Positions 8,293 through 16,939 of a DNA stretch of 43,678 bases are shown piece after piece (within the stretch, counting starts at the first letter, position 1; each line of letters opens with the position of its first letter). The translations under genes and the position numbers were made by a program. Source of the stretch: Hymenobacter sp. (GTDB lineage Bacteria > Bacteroidota > Bacteroidia > Cytophagales > Hymenobacteraceae); contig JAQBNT010000014.1 in assembly GCA_028288445.1 (NCBI GenBank), positions 1 through 43,678 on the forward strand. Reading direction: 5' to 3'. The notes below the pieces were generated by a model. It did not search any database. It was not told where the DNA came from and saw only the letters and a program-made list of their open reading frames with translations.

Positions 8293-9966
8293 ATGCCCAC
8301 TTCTACCCCTGCTAACCAGGCCACTGGTGCGCCCGCCGGCTCCCGGCAGCGCGGCTGGCTGCGGCAGGCTTTATTGCTGGTGCTGGCTATGGGCTGCGGC
8401 GTATTGGTGGCCAACAACCCCTTCCGGCCCTCGTCGGAAAACCCCGACGCCACGGCCCGGGGCTACCTGCGCTTCAAGGAAATCCTGAGCTATGTGGACC
8501 GCGACTATGCCGACTCGGTGGACACCGAGGGCCTGGCCGACTACGCCGTGGCTCAGATGCTGGAAAAGCTCGACCCGCACTCCGTCTACATCCCGGCCCG
8601 CGACCGCGAAAAAACCGATTCCTTCCTGCAAAGCGACTACGACGGCATTGGCGTCGAATTCAACACCTTCCGCGATACCGTGACGGTGGTGGCCCCGCTC
8701 AGTGGCGGCCCGGCCGAGCAGGCCGGTGTGCAGCCCGGCGACCAGATTCTGAGCATCGGCGGCAAGCGCGTATCGGGCGCGCACCTCACGTCCGGGCAGC
8801 TTTCGCAGCTGCTGCGCGGCCCCCGGGGCAGCAGCGTGGCCATTGAACTGCGCCGCCGGCACCAGGGCCAGCCCCTGCGCTTCAGCATTGCCCGCAGCCG
8901 CATTCCCAACAGTTCCATTGATGCCGCGTACTTGGTTGATGACCAAACCGGCTACATCAAAGTGAGTCGTTTCGCTTCTAATACTTACGACGAGTTCAAG
9001 GCCGCGCTGGCCGACCTGCGCCGGCAGGGCCTCACCCGCCTCGTGCTGGACCTGCGCGGCAATCCCGGCGGCTACCTCGACCGGGCCACCCGCCTGGCCG
9101 ATGAGTTCATTGCCGGTTCGCGCAAAATCGTGTACACCGACGGCAAGGGCGACCAATACGACTCGCAGACCTACGCCAAAGTAGCCGGCGAATTTGAGGA
9201 AGGCTCCTTGGTAGTGCTTGTGGACGAAGGCAGCGCCTCGGCCGCCGAAGTGGTGGCCGGCGCGCTGCAGGACCACGACCGCGCCACGCTGGTGGGCCGC
9301 CGCACCTTCGGCAAAGGCCTCGTGCAGCAGCCCATCGCCCTGAGCGACGGCGGCGAGCTGCGCCTCACCATTGCCCGCTATTATACACCCGCCGGCCGTT
9401 CCATCCAGAAACCCTACGGGGCCAACTACGCCGAATACAGCGCCGAGCTGAGCGGCCGCTCGGCCCGCGGCGAGCTGCAATCGGCCGACAGCGTCCACTT
9501 TTCCAGCAAGCTGCGCTTCCGCACCGACCACGGCCGCACCGTGTACGGCGGCGGCGGCATCATGCCCGACGTGTTCGTGCCGCGCGATTCGGTGGCCCAT
9601 TCCCTCTATTTCACCAAGCTGCTGAGCCACGGCGTGGCCCGTGCCTTCGCCCTGAACTTCTACCAGAGCCACAAAGCTGAGCTGGAAGGCCTGCGCTTCG
9701 AGCAGTTCAACGCCACCTTCCGCATCACCGATGCGCAACTGCTGAGCCTGACTGCCCAGGCTGCCCAGGATGGCGTGATGGCCGACGGAGCCGCCGTGCG
9801 CCGCTGCGCGCCGCTGCTGCGCAACCAGCTCAAGGCCTACATTGCCCGCAGCGCCTATGGCACTGTGGCCTACTACACCGTGCTGCGCGAGCAGGACGCC
9901 GAATTGCAGCGCGCCCTGCACGTGGTGAGCGACAGCACCGCGCAGCTGGCGCTGCTGGGGAAGTAG
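8293..9966 (+). CDS. S41-family C-terminal processing peptidase (CtpA/Prc type)
   Basis: A 557-residue envelope protease. An N-terminal membrane anchor (about 23-42, QALLLVLAMGCGVLVANN) precedes a helical region with YVDRDYADSVD and MLEKLDPHSVYIPA. A PDZ domain (about 115-200, with GIGVEF and GVQPGDQILSIGG) and the S41 core come next. The catalytic set fits CtpB spacing exactly: S316 in GSASAAEV, K341 in RTFGKGLVQ and Q345. A C-terminal domain of about 170 residues (after GGGIMPDVFVP) follows, as in Bacteroidota members. It would cleave periplasmic proteins near their C-termini. The gene appears to stand alone behind its own promoter. Confidence 0.95.
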   Translation: MPTSTPANQATGAPAGSRQRGWLRQALLLVLAMGCGVLVANNPFRPSSENPDATARGYLRFKEILSYVDRDYADSVDTEGLADYAVAQMLEKLDPHSVYIPARDREKTDSFLQSDYDGIGVEFNTFRDTVTVVAPLSGGPAEQAGVQPGDQILSIGGKRVSGAHLTSGQLSQLLRGPRGSSVAIELRRRHQGQPLRFSIARSRIPNSSIDAAYLVDDQTGYIKVSRFASNTYDEFKAALADLRRQGLTRLVLDLRGNPGGYLDRATRLADEFIAGSRKIVYTDGKGDQYDSQTYAKVAGEFEEGSLVVLVDEGSASAAEVVAGALQDHDRATLVGRRTFGKGLVQQPIALSDGGELRLTIARYYTPAGRSIQKPYGANYAEYSAELSGRSARGELQSADSVHFSSKLRFRTDHGRTVYGGGGIMPDVFVPRDSVAHSLYFTKLLSHGVARAFALNFYQSHKAELEGLRFEQFNATFRITDAQLLSLTAQAAQDGVMADGAAVRRCAPLLRNQLKAYIARSAYGTVAYYTVLREQDAELQRALHVVSDSTAQLALLGK

Positions 9967-9998
9967 GGGAGAAGGGAATTATAGGATATAACGCGGCT

Positions 9999-10096
9999 GT
10001 CATGCAGAGCGCGGCGAAGCATCTTTACCGCCCAATGCAATCCAATCGAAAGGATTAATGATTGTGGTAAAGATGCCTCGTTGCGCTCTGCATGAC
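9999..10096. repeat. Palindromic element, family A copy 5
   Basis: Imperfect arms starting GTCATGCAGAGCGCGGCGAA and ending in CATCTTTACC, with three mismatches. It lies in the S41-hmgA gap and contains an ATG (10092) in frame with the downstream gene, which is not the true start. Confidence 0.9.
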
Positions 10097-10151
10097 GGCT
10101 GCCTTGCTCCCTATTCCTTACCTTCACGGCTCCATCCCACCCCTCTTTATC

Positions 10152-11357
10152 ATGTCGCATTACCACCGCCTCGGCCAGATTCCGCGCAAGCGGCACACCC
10201 AGTTTCGCCAGCCCGATGGCTCCCTGTATTCGGAGCAGCTGGTGGGTACGCTGGGGTTTCACGGCGTGTCGTCGCTGCTGTACCATGTGCACCCGCCGAC
10301 CCAAATTAAGCACGTAGGCGTACCCAAGCCCTTTGCCCCGAAGCTGATTAAGGACCGGCCGCTCCAGCCCGAACACCTGCGCACGCTGGCCCAGACCAGC
10401 ACCGGCGGCGACTACCTGGCCGCCCGCCAGACCTTGCTCGGCAACGCTGATGTGACGATGAGCATCTGCAATCCCACGGACAAGCGGATGGACTATTACT
10501 ACAAAAATGCCCAGGCCGACGAGGTGATTTTCGTGCACGAAGGCCGGGGCGAACTGTGGAGCCAGATGGGCAAAGTAGCCTTCGAGCCCGGCGATTACGT
10601 GGTGGTGCCGCGCACCGTCATTCATCAGCTACACTTCGAGGAAGGCCCGGTGCGGCTGATGATTATCGAGTCGTTCAGCCCCGTGGAAACGGTGCGGCGC
10701 TACCGCAACCACTTCGGCCAGCTGCTGGAGCACTCGCCCTACTGCGAGCGCGACATGCGCCCGCCGGGTGAGCTCATCACCGAAGAATTCCCGGAAGGTG
10801 ACTACGTGATTTACACCAAGAAAGAAGGCCTGCTGCACGAACTCACCTACGCGCACTCGCCGTTCGATGTGGTGGGCTGGGACGGCTATTTCTATCCCTA
10901 TGCCTTCAGCATCCACGATTTTGAGCCGATAACCGGCCGCCTGCACCAGCCGCCGCCCGTGCACCAGACGTTTGAGGGGCACAACTACGTTATCTGCTCC
11001 TTCGTGCCGCGGTTGTTCGACTATCATCCGCTCAGCATCCCCGCGCCCTACAACCACTCCAACGTCGATTCGGACGAGGTGCTGTACTACGTGGCCGGCA
11101 ATTTCATGTCGCGCAAGGGCGTTGATTTGGCCTCCTTCACCTGGCACCCCACCGGGCTGCCGCACGGCCCGCACCCCGGCACCGTGGAGGCCAGCATCGG
11201 CAAAAAGGAAACCCACGAGCTGGCCGTGATGCTCGATACCTTCCGCCCGCTCTACCTCACCGAAACGGCGCTGCAATACATCGACGGCCGCTCCCCCATG
11301 AGCTGGAACCCCGGCTTCGTGCCCGACCCGCCCCGCTCGGCGGATATGATGGACTAG
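10152..11357 (+). CDS. hmgA: Homogentisate 1,2-dioxygenase family protein
   Basis: A 401-residue double-cupin iron dioxygenase. The start MSHYHRLGQIPRKRHTQFR at 10152 matches the family N-terminus. The first cupin shows VHEGRGELWSQMG and FEPGDYVVVPRTVIHQLHF. The second carries the ligand-type residues H302 and E309 (NHSNVDSDE) and H338/H341 in PHGPHPG, then MLDTFRPL near the end. The enzyme would open the ring of homogentisate to maleylacetoacetate in tyrosine and phenylalanine breakdown. No other gene of that pathway is next to it, and the protein is of the shorter bacterial type, so a related aromatic substrate is possible. Confidence 0.85.
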   Translation: MSHYHRLGQIPRKRHTQFRQPDGSLYSEQLVGTLGFHGVSSLLYHVHPPTQIKHVGVPKPFAPKLIKDRPLQPEHLRTLAQTSTGGDYLAARQTLLGNADVTMSICNPTDKRMDYYYKNAQADEVIFVHEGRGELWSQMGKVAFEPGDYVVVPRTVIHQLHFEEGPVRLMIIESFSPVETVRRYRNHFGQLLEHSPYCERDMRPPGELITEEFPEGDYVIYTKKEGLLHELTYAHSPFDVVGWDGYFYPYAFSIHDFEPITGRLHQPPPVHQTFEGHNYVICSFVPRLFDYHPLSIPAPYNHSNVDSDEVLYYVAGNFMSRKGVDLASFTWHPTGLPHGPHPGTVEASIGKKETHELAVMLDTFRPLYLTETALQYIDGRSPMSWNPGFVPDPPRSADMMD

Positions 11358-11374
11358 AATTCGGTAGAAAAATC

Positions 11375-11483
11375 AGGCCGTCATGCTGAGCAAAGTCGAA
11401 GCATCTCTACCGTGTATCTAAACCAATCGTAAGGATTTAGTATCGCGGTAAAGATGCTTCGGCTTCGCTCAGCATGACGGCCT
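11375..11483. repeat. Palindromic element, family A copy 6
   Basis: Arms of about 38 bp with ends AGGCCGTCATGCTGAGC and GCTCAGCATGACGGCCT and a few mismatches. It occupies most of the gap between the convergent hmgA and secreted-protein (11507-12238) genes. Confidence 0.91.
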
Positions 11484-11506
11484 TTTACTTGCTAAATGGT
11501 GCTGCT

Positions 11507-12238
11507 TTATTTCACTACCGCCACGCGGTTGTAGCGGTCAATCATCTTGGCTACGTCGGCGGGCTGGTCGTATTGCAGGTGCTGGGCGTTGGCAAAGGTG
11601 CTGATTTCGCCTTCGCGCTTCCCGAACAGGCGCAGTACATCGGCTTGGTTGAGGGTAATGGGGTGCAGGGGCTCGGTGGGCTCGTTGCCGACGCCGACCA
11701 GCAGCATGGGGGCCATGGAGAGGCGACCGGTCGTGGCATCGGCTCCTGATGAGTAGAGGCGGGCTAACAGTAGCGGGCCGGCATCCACGGCCGTGAGCAC
11801 TTCCACGTAGTCGCGGCGGGTGCCGGCGCTGCCTTCCTTCACCAGGCGGGGGCGGAAGCGGCGCAGCGCATCGGCCCCGGTGCCGCCCATTTCGCCAATG
11901 TCAAACCCCCGCAGGCTGCCCACGGGCCACAGGTGCGTCGAATCGGTGTTGATGGAATCCTGGGCTTCAAGCAGGCGCATGCCGGCATGGAAGCGTAGGC
12001 CCGGCACCGGCCGGTAGCGCCCGTCGAAGGTGCGCAGGGCACCGGGCTGAAAGGTGCCGTCGCCGAGGAAGCCGGTGGCTTGGTTTTTCAGGCCGGCCCG
12101 CAGGGTGGCGGCGGTGGGGTTGCGGTTGCTTTGGGCGTATATAATGCGGGCTTCAGCCTGCTCCTTCGCGGCTTGGGCATGTGCCTGCTGTGCGCCGACG
12201 AGTAAGAAAATAGCAAATAAGTAGTGGTGGGGTTTCAC
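11507..12238 (-). CDS. Secreted protein of unknown function, paralogue of next gene (A)
   Basis: A 243-residue exported protein; no known family recognised. The GTG at 12238 starts a signal peptide (VKPHHYLFAIFLLVGAQQAHAQ); no in-frame ATG gives one. The mature part shares a pattern with its upstream neighbour: LLEAQDSINTDSTHLWPVGSLRGF, then RRFRPRLVKEG and YVEVLT, then ITLNQADVLRLFGKREGEI and a terminal QHLQYDQPADVAKMIDRYNR. The pair is therefore a tandem duplication that has diverged strongly. It is preceded by a family C palindrome, so it may be transcribed separately from its paralogue. Confidence 0.8.
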   Translation of the reverse strand: MKPHHYLFAIFLLVGAQQAHAQAAKEQAEARIIYAQSNRNPTAATLRAGLKNQATGFLGDGTFQPGALRTFDGRYRPVPGLRFHAGMRLLEAQDSINTDSTHLWPVGSLRGFDIGEMGGTGADALRRFRPRLVKEGSAGTRRDYVEVLTAVDAGPLLLARLYSSGADATTGRLSMAPMLLVGVGNEPTEPLHPITLNQADVLRLFGKREGEISTFANAQHLQYDQPADVAKMIDRYNRVAVVK

Positions 12239-12347
12239 TAAAGGCACTAAAAAATGGTGAACAGTACAGGGGGCGTCAAAAATACGATAATTAGACGGTT
12301 GCGCCCCGGGGCAGCGCATTTTCAAGCACCGTGCCAGCTTGGGGTGC

Positions 12348-12408
12348 GTATCCAAACAGGGCGTTGTCATTCCGACGAAGGAGGAATGACAGCGCCCTGT
12401 TTGGATAC
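12348..12408. repeat. Palindromic element, family C copy 1
   Basis: Long stem with outer arms GTATCCAAACAGGGCG and CGCCCTGTTTGGATAC and inner arms TGTCATTCC/GGAATGACA around CGACGAAGGA. The inner core (CATTCCGACGAAGGAGGAATG) recurs in altered form at 39245-39319. It lies between the two paralogous secreted-protein genes and could act as a terminator. Confidence 0.9.
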
Positions 12409-12425
12409 GGTCTAACCCGATGGCT

Positions 12426-13178
12426 TTAGGGCTGCTTAAAGGATATCTGATTATAATATTCCACCATGCGCAGTACCTGCCCCAAATCGGTGTAGCTCAG
12501 GTGCTGCTTGGCGGCCCAGGCCGCTATTTCGGGAGCCCGGCTGCCGAAGAGTGGGGCCACACTTTTTTGGTTGAGCGATATTGCCCGCAGCGGCTCTTTG
12601 GCCACGAGGTCGGTGCCGGCCAGCACGGTCTGGCCAATTTCGGTGCGCGCTGCCCGGGTTTCGGTGCGCAGAATGGGGTCGAACTGGGCATCTTCGTGGC
12701 GGTAGCTGTGCTGCACGGCCAGGGCCATAGGGCTGTTGTCGGACTGGGTCAGCACTTCCACGAAGTCGAGCTTGGTGCTGCCGTTGCGCACCAGCTTGCT
12801 GCGGAAATGCCTTACCTCGCTGCCCTGGCCTAGGTAAAAGCCGTCGAGGCTGCCGGGCGGCCATACATGGCTGCCGGTCGAGTCGCGCACTTCCAGAAGG
12901 TGCAGGGCCACGTTGTATTTCAGGGCGGGCACCCGCACCCGGCGCTTGTCGAGCAGCACCAGGGCACCGGGCAGCTCCACGCGCTCCAGATAGGCCTCGG
13001 GGGCATTCACCAGGTCTTTGCGCATCCGGGCCAGGGCCTCGGGCGAGTTCGCGCGCTGAAAGAGGTCCATCCCGAGTTCGGCGAGGTCGCGCGAGGACTG
13101 CATCTGCGCGTGGGCGGATGAGGAGAGCAGCAGGCCCGCCAGTAGCAGGCCCGCCCCCAGTTTTTGGGTAGTAGTCAT
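12426..13178 (-). CDS. Secreted protein of unknown function, paralogue of previous gene (B)
   Basis: A 250-residue exported protein. The ATG at 13178 gives a signal peptide (MTTTQKLGAGLLLAGLLLSSSAHAQ). An N-terminal helical section (RDLAELGMDLFQRANSPEAL) is followed by the region shared with the gene downstream: LLEVRDSTGSHVWPPGSLDGF, then RHFRSKLVRNG and FVEVLTQSD, then ISLNQKSVAPLFGSRAPEI and QHLSYTDLGQVLRMVEYYN. No catalytic motif is visible; the alternating pattern suggests a small beta-rich fold. It lies 41 bases downstream of the HMG-CoA reductase stop on the same strand, so co-transcription is possible. Confidence 0.8.
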   Translation of the reverse strand: MTTTQKLGAGLLLAGLLLSSSAHAQMQSSRDLAELGMDLFQRANSPEALARMRKDLVNAPEAYLERVELPGALVLLDKRRVRVPALKYNVALHLLEVRDSTGSHVWPPGSLDGFYLGQGSEVRHFRSKLVRNGSTKLDFVEVLTQSDNSPMALAVQHSYRHEDAQFDPILRTETRAARTEIGQTVLAGTDLVAKEPLRAISLNQKSVAPLFGSRAPEIAAWAAKQHLSYTDLGQVLRMVEYYNQISFKQP

Positions 13179-13219
13179 GTAGAGAATGGAAAGGTTGAAA
13201 ACGGGTGGCCCCGTGGTAG

Positions 13220-14761
13220 TTAGCGGTTGCGGCCGTACTGCTCGTGGCTGCTCACCCAGTCGGAGCTGGAGATGGCGGCGCCCAGGCTGAGCTCGCCGGC
13301 CAGCACCACGCCTGCCACTATCTCGGCAAACTTGCGCACCGTGCCCCGGCCCACGCAGCCCAGCATTTGCAGGCACTCATTCTGGGTGGCCAGGCCGGTG
13401 CCGCCGCCGTGCGTAGCCACAATCAGCGACGGAATGGTGATGCTGATGTACAAATCCCCGTCCTTGTTCACTTCCGAATACAGGATGCCGGCTGAGGATT
13501 CGCTGACGTTGGCCACGTCCTGCCCCGTGGCAATGAACATGGCCGTGATGCCGTTGGCCGAGTGCGCGCCGTTGTTGTTGGCCCCCGAAATGAACGCGCC
13601 CACGTTGCTCACCTGCCCGTGGTAGGCCAGCTGCTCGGGCGTCACGCGCATGCGCTGCATCAGGATGTTGCGCTTTATCACGGCTTCGGCCACCACGCGC
13701 TTGCCTCGGGTGCGCATCACGTTGATTTGGGAGGCCTTTTTATCGGTGGCGAAGTTCGATTCGAGGTAGAAATGCTCCACTTTCGCGCCCTTGTAGTTCT
13801 CCAGAATCCAGGAGCAGGCGGCGAAGGTGGCGCGGCCCACCATGTTCTGCCCGGCCGCGTCGCCGGTGCTGAAATTAAAGCGCAGGTAGGCGAATTTGTT
13901 GCTCAGGTACGTGTCGATGTATTGCAGCTTGGCCACGCTGGAAGTGCTTTCGGCCTGCGGCCGAATCTGGTCAATGGTGTCTTCCACCCACTTGCCGAAG
14001 TCCCGCGCCCCGCGCGCATCCTCAAACACGAACACCGGGGCGCGCTGCATGGCGTCGCCCACCACGGTGCATTTCACGCCGCCGCACAGGTTCAGCACCT
14101 GAATGCCGCGGTTGTAGCTCGCTACCAGGGTGCCTTCGGTGGTGGCCATCGGAATCAGGAAATCACCCTGGGCGTGCTCGCCGTTCACGGTCAGCGGCCC
14201 GGCCAGGCCCACCGGAATCTGGGCCACGCCCATGAAATGCTCGCAGTTGCCCTGGAGCTGGTGGGCATCGAAGGAGTAGTGCTTGAGGTGCTTGAATTCC
14301 TTCTCCGAAAACTGTTCGGCGAAGCGCTGGCGGGCCGCGATGGCGGCCTCGGAGTAGTCGTCTTCCTCGGAGCGCGGAATGCGGGGCTTGGAGTTGGCCA
14401 CGCCCACGATGGCATCTTCCACCTCGATGTGCAAATCGCCAAAGGCATCGGTCGAAAACCACATCTGCACCGGGTGGATGCCCTCGGGCAGGGCCGGCAT
14501 GTCGAGCAGCACCGTGATGGCGCGGCCCACGGGCAGCTCCACGGCCTGCCCGTCGGCATCGATGGCGGTGGCGGCGCGCTGCTCGCCGTTGCCCAAATCA
14601 ACCCGGATTTTATCGGCCGGCACCACCACCTCGCCCACCTGCACCTGCTTGAAACCGGTCACCTTCACGGTATCGAGCCGGTTTTTGAGGCTGAAGGCCA
14701 CGCCCGCGTTTTCGGGCAGGTTGTGCAGGCTGCCGCGGGTGTAAAGCAGCTTGAGGAGCAT
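13220..14761 (-). CDS. Hydroxymethylglutaryl-CoA reductase with extra N-terminal domain
   Basis: A 513-residue enzyme that reduces HMG-CoA to mevalonate, the committed step of the mevalonate isoprenoid route. From about residue 130 the chain is a class I-like reductase: GNCEHFMGVAQIPVGLAGPL, the catalytic Glu in ATTEGTLVASYNRG, GDAAGQNM in the cofactor site, the catalytic Lys in FATDKKASQIN, the Asp in TGQDVANVSES, GGGTGLATQNECLQMLG, and a C-terminal His in SSHEQYGRN. The first 120 residues or so (starting MLLKLLYTRGSLHNLPENAG) are a beta-rich module that bacterial soluble reductases usually lack. The start is uncertain: ATGs also lie at 14782 and 14848, but 14761 opens the recognisable domain. 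Confidence 0.9.
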   Translation of the reverse strand: MLLKLLYTRGSLHNLPENAGVAFSLKNRLDTVKVTGFKQVQVGEVVVPADKIRVDLGNGEQRAATAIDADGQAVELPVGRAITVLLDMPALPEGIHPVQMWFSTDAFGDLHIEVEDAIVGVANSKPRIPRSEEDDYSEAAIAARQRFAEQFSEKEFKHLKHYSFDAHQLQGNCEHFMGVAQIPVGLAGPLTVNGEHAQGDFLIPMATTEGTLVASYNRGIQVLNLCGGVKCTVVGDAMQRAPVFVFEDARGARDFGKWVEDTIDQIRPQAESTSSVAKLQYIDTYLSNKFAYLRFNFSTGDAAGQNMVGRATFAACSWILENYKGAKVEHFYLESNFATDKKASQINVMRTRGKRVVAEAVIKRNILMQRMRVTPEQLAYHGQVSNVGAFISGANNNGAHSANGITAMFIATGQDVANVSESSAGILYSEVNKDGDLYISITIPSLIVATHGGGTGLATQNECLQMLGCVGRGTVRKFAEIVAGVVLAGELSLGAAISSSDWVSSHEQYGRNR

Positions 14762-14904
14762 GGGGCTGGGCGTGAAAACCATAGGGCGGGGAGGGTGGGG
14801 GTTGAGTGTGGAAGGGTGAAGGTGCGGAATTTTGGGCGGAATGTCCAAATAATAATTCCATTGAATAAGGTCAGCTGGTAACGTTGCGTCGATGCCCGCA
14901 ACCC

Positions 14905-15657
14905 TTATTTCCGGCGAAATGTAACGGGTACGGTCATACTTATTTCTACTGGCCGCCCGTGCTCCCGGGCGGGCGTGAACCCATCCAGTGCCCCGACAAG
15001 CCGCACCGCCTCGGCATTTAGCGCGGCCCCCAGTCCCTTCACCACGGTGGCATCGTGCGCCCGGCCGTCGTTGCCCACCGTGAAGCTGACAAAAACTCGG
15101 CCTTCGTCATCGCCCGCACTCGCGCCACGCGGCCATGCGGTGTGTTGTGCCAGGTAGGCCACTAGGCTATTGTTATCGCCGCCCCGGAAAGTGGGCATCA
15201 CCTCGGCCGAAGTGCGCTTGCGCAGGCTGTCTGGTTCGGCCATAATAATACCTATAGGAGTATTAGCGCCAACAAGTACCTGCCTTGGAGCTGGCTTTGT
15301 GGGGGCGTGTACGGGCCGGGGCTTTGGCGCGGCGCGGCGCACCTGCGCCAGCGCCTCTTGCGCCGTCAGGCCCTGGCCTACCACCAGCACCAGCGCCACC
15401 AGAAACCACTTCAAGCGCCGCGTCAATGTCGGCGGAGTCTGTTGCACCTGCGCGGCCCGGAAGCTACCGCACACCCGGCCATCGGGCGCGGCGGCGCGGG
15501 CGGCGGCCAGGTCGGCCACAGGATTTTCCGACTGGCTGAAATCCTGCACCACCCGCTGGCAGCTGTCGCAAAAGTGGCCCCGCGCGTGGGCCCGGAAAGC
15601 CGCCGGCCCAACGGCGCACGGCTGCAGAACGGCGTTGAAAGTGGGTAGCAGGAACAT
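14905..15657 (-). CDS. TonB-like C-terminal domain protein with Cys-rich N-terminal module
   Basis: A 250-residue protein with a cytoplasmic N-terminal module holding paired cysteines (HFCDSCQRVVQDFS and, 30 residues on, RVCGSF), a pattern common in Bacteroidota TonB- and regulator-type proteins. One membrane helix (KWFLVALVLVVGQGLTA, about 83-99), a Pro/Lys-rich linker and a TonB C-terminal domain (about 160-250: GGDNNSLVAYLAQHTAWP, GRVFVSFTVGNDGRAHDATV, ending VPVTFRRK) follow. TonB domains carry proton-motive energy to outer-membrane transporters; the Cys module may bind a metal or respond to redox state, which is inference. The ATG at 15657 was chosen over one seven codons upstream. No exbB/exbD gene is near. 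Confidence 0.88.
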   Translation of the reverse strand: MFLLPTFNAVLQPCAVGPAAFRAHARGHFCDSCQRVVQDFSQSENPVADLAAARAAAPDGRVCGSFRAAQVQQTPPTLTRRLKWFLVALVLVVGQGLTAQEALAQVRRAAPKPRPVHAPTKPAPRQVLVGANTPIGIIMAEPDSLRKRTSAEVMPTFRGGDNNSLVAYLAQHTAWPRGASAGDDEGRVFVSFTVGNDGRAHDATVVKGLGAALNAEAVRLVGALDGFTPAREHGRPVEISMTVPVTFRRK

Positions 15658-16033
15658 GGTTAAGCGGAAATGAAGCAAGAAAAGATAGAAATTTTCGCAG
15701 CTAATGCGGCTTCTGCAACGGCCTTATCTCACTTTTCTTGTGTGGCCTAGCTCTCGTGGCACGTACCCGCCGCGAGGAGCAGCGCCGGAATAGGTGTTGA
15801 CCGTTAAAGCATTGCGCCGTGATAACCGTTAGCGCGGGTGCGCGCCGGGGCAGCAGTTCACCATCTGTTCACCCGTGGATTTTGTATTTGCCTTCCCGAA
15901 ACTACCATGCGACGGCGCGGTTATAGCCGCCGTGCCGCCCGAATGGCCCCGCCTGAAAACCGGCAGGGGCCGCGTCGGACGTATTACCTTTGTGTGTCGC
16001 CCGGGAATACCCGGCGGCCGCCAATTTTCTGTT
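15658..16033. other. Divergent intergenic region between TonB-like and PhyH genes
   Basis: A 376-base gap with no supported gene. An exact TAnnTTTG match (TACCTTTG, 15985-15992) lies 41 bases before the PhyH start. No palindromic element of the types found elsewhere is present, and no promoter for the TonB gene was recognised. Confidence 0.55.
15985..15992 (+). promoter_or_regulatory. Candidate -7 promoter element of the PhyH gene
   Basis: TACCTTTG fits the Bacteroidota -7 consensus exactly and lies 41 bases before the ATG at 16034. No TTTG is found at the expected -33 distance, so the call rests on one box. Confidence 0.4.
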
Positions 16034-16849
16034 ATGGCCCTATCCTCTGACTATCCACGCTTCACGCTCGGCAGCACCCTCACCGCCGAGCAGCGGGCTT
16101 TTTTTACCAAATACGGTTTCCTTCATTTCCGGCCCTTCGCCTCGCCCGAATACGTCCAGCAAATCCTTAAGGCGACTGAGGATGTGCAAGCCAAATGGCT
16201 GGCCGAGGGCGTAGAAAAAGTGAACGGCGTGCCCATCAAATACGGCCACGACGTGGACGGTGCGCGCATTGTGCAGCGCTTCGCCTTCGCCTCGCAGCAC
16301 CACCCCGTGCTGCACGAATTGCTCCAGGACGAGCGTTTCAAGGCCCTTTTTCCCCTGCTCGAAGCCGAAGGCGGCCGGGTGGGCGAGAATGAAAAGGACG
16401 GCCTCGTGGTGAACCACTACGTGAACGTGCCCGGCTCCGAATTCAGCCAGATGGGCTGGCACACCGACTCGCTGCGCGACGTATTCTACGGCAAGCGCAT
16501 CGGCCCTATGCTCAACGTGGGCCTGCATCTCGACGGCACCAAGGCCACCAATGGCGGCCTGCGCGTGATTCCCGGCACCCACCGCCAGGGCCTGCACAAG
16601 ATGCTGTTTCGCAAGAAATACTACAAGGACGTGTTCTACGACCCCAACGAGGTGGCCATCGAAACCGAGCCCGGCGACCTCACCGTGCACGACGGCCGTA
16701 TGTGGCACCGCGTGGCGCAGTCACCGCTGGTGGGCCCCGAAAGCCGCCGCCGCGTGATGTACGTGCCCATCATCTCGGGCAAGTACCAGCCCAAGAGCGA
16801 GGACAGCCCCACGCCGTTCTACCTGCGCTTTTTGCACCTGGTGAAGTAA
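16034..16849 (+). CDS. Phytanoyl-CoA dioxygenase (PhyH) family protein
   Basis: A 271-residue Fe(II)/2-oxoglutarate-dependent oxygenase. The iron triad is visible: H143 and D145 in GWHTDSLRD, and H225 in HDGRMWHRVAQSP; the Arg run at 238-240 probably binds 2-oxoglutarate. GLRVIPGTHRQGLHK between them is typical of PhyH proteins. The substrate cannot be told from sequence; family members hydroxylate lipids, amino acids and antibiotics. The ATG at 16034 opens the conserved N-terminal region (LTAEQRAFFTKYGFLHF); earlier in-frame codons read through GC-rich leader sequence. An SDR gene follows after a palindrome, perhaps in one transcript. Confidence 0.88.
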   Translation: MALSSDYPRFTLGSTLTAEQRAFFTKYGFLHFRPFASPEYVQQILKATEDVQAKWLAEGVEKVNGVPIKYGHDVDGARIVQRFAFASQHHPVLHELLQDERFKALFPLLEAEGGRVGENEKDGLVVNHYVNVPGSEFSQMGWHTDSLRDVFYGKRIGPMLNVGLHLDGTKATNGGLRVIPGTHRQGLHKMLFRKKYYKDVFYDPNEVAIETEPGDLTVHDGRMWHRVAQSPLVGPESRRRVMYVPIISGKYQPKSEDSPTPFYLRFLHLVK

Positions 16850-16939
16850 TTCAGTGAACAGTTAACAGTGAGCAGTGAACAGTGTCGTTCCGTGAACTCC
16901 TGCCAACTGTTCACTGCTCACTGTTAACTGTTCACTGAA
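16850..16939. repeat. Palindromic element, family G
   Basis: Arms of about 34 bp built from repeated CAGTGAACAG/CTGTTCACTG words (ends TTCAGTGAACAGTTAACAGT and ACTGTTAACTGTTCACTGAA), with a 21-base loop. It fills the PhyH-SDR gap, overlaps the PhyH stop (TAA 16847-16849 is adjacent) and ends two bases before the SDR start codon. Confidence 0.92.

Noticed and set aside
8371..9921. 516-codon open frame opposite the S41 protease gene
   Set aside because: Same reason; the sense gene has all catalytic motifs.
10092..10151. Upstream ATG for the homogentisate dioxygenase gene
   Set aside because: It lies inside a family A palindrome and the added residues do not resemble the family; MSHYHRLGQ at 10152 does.
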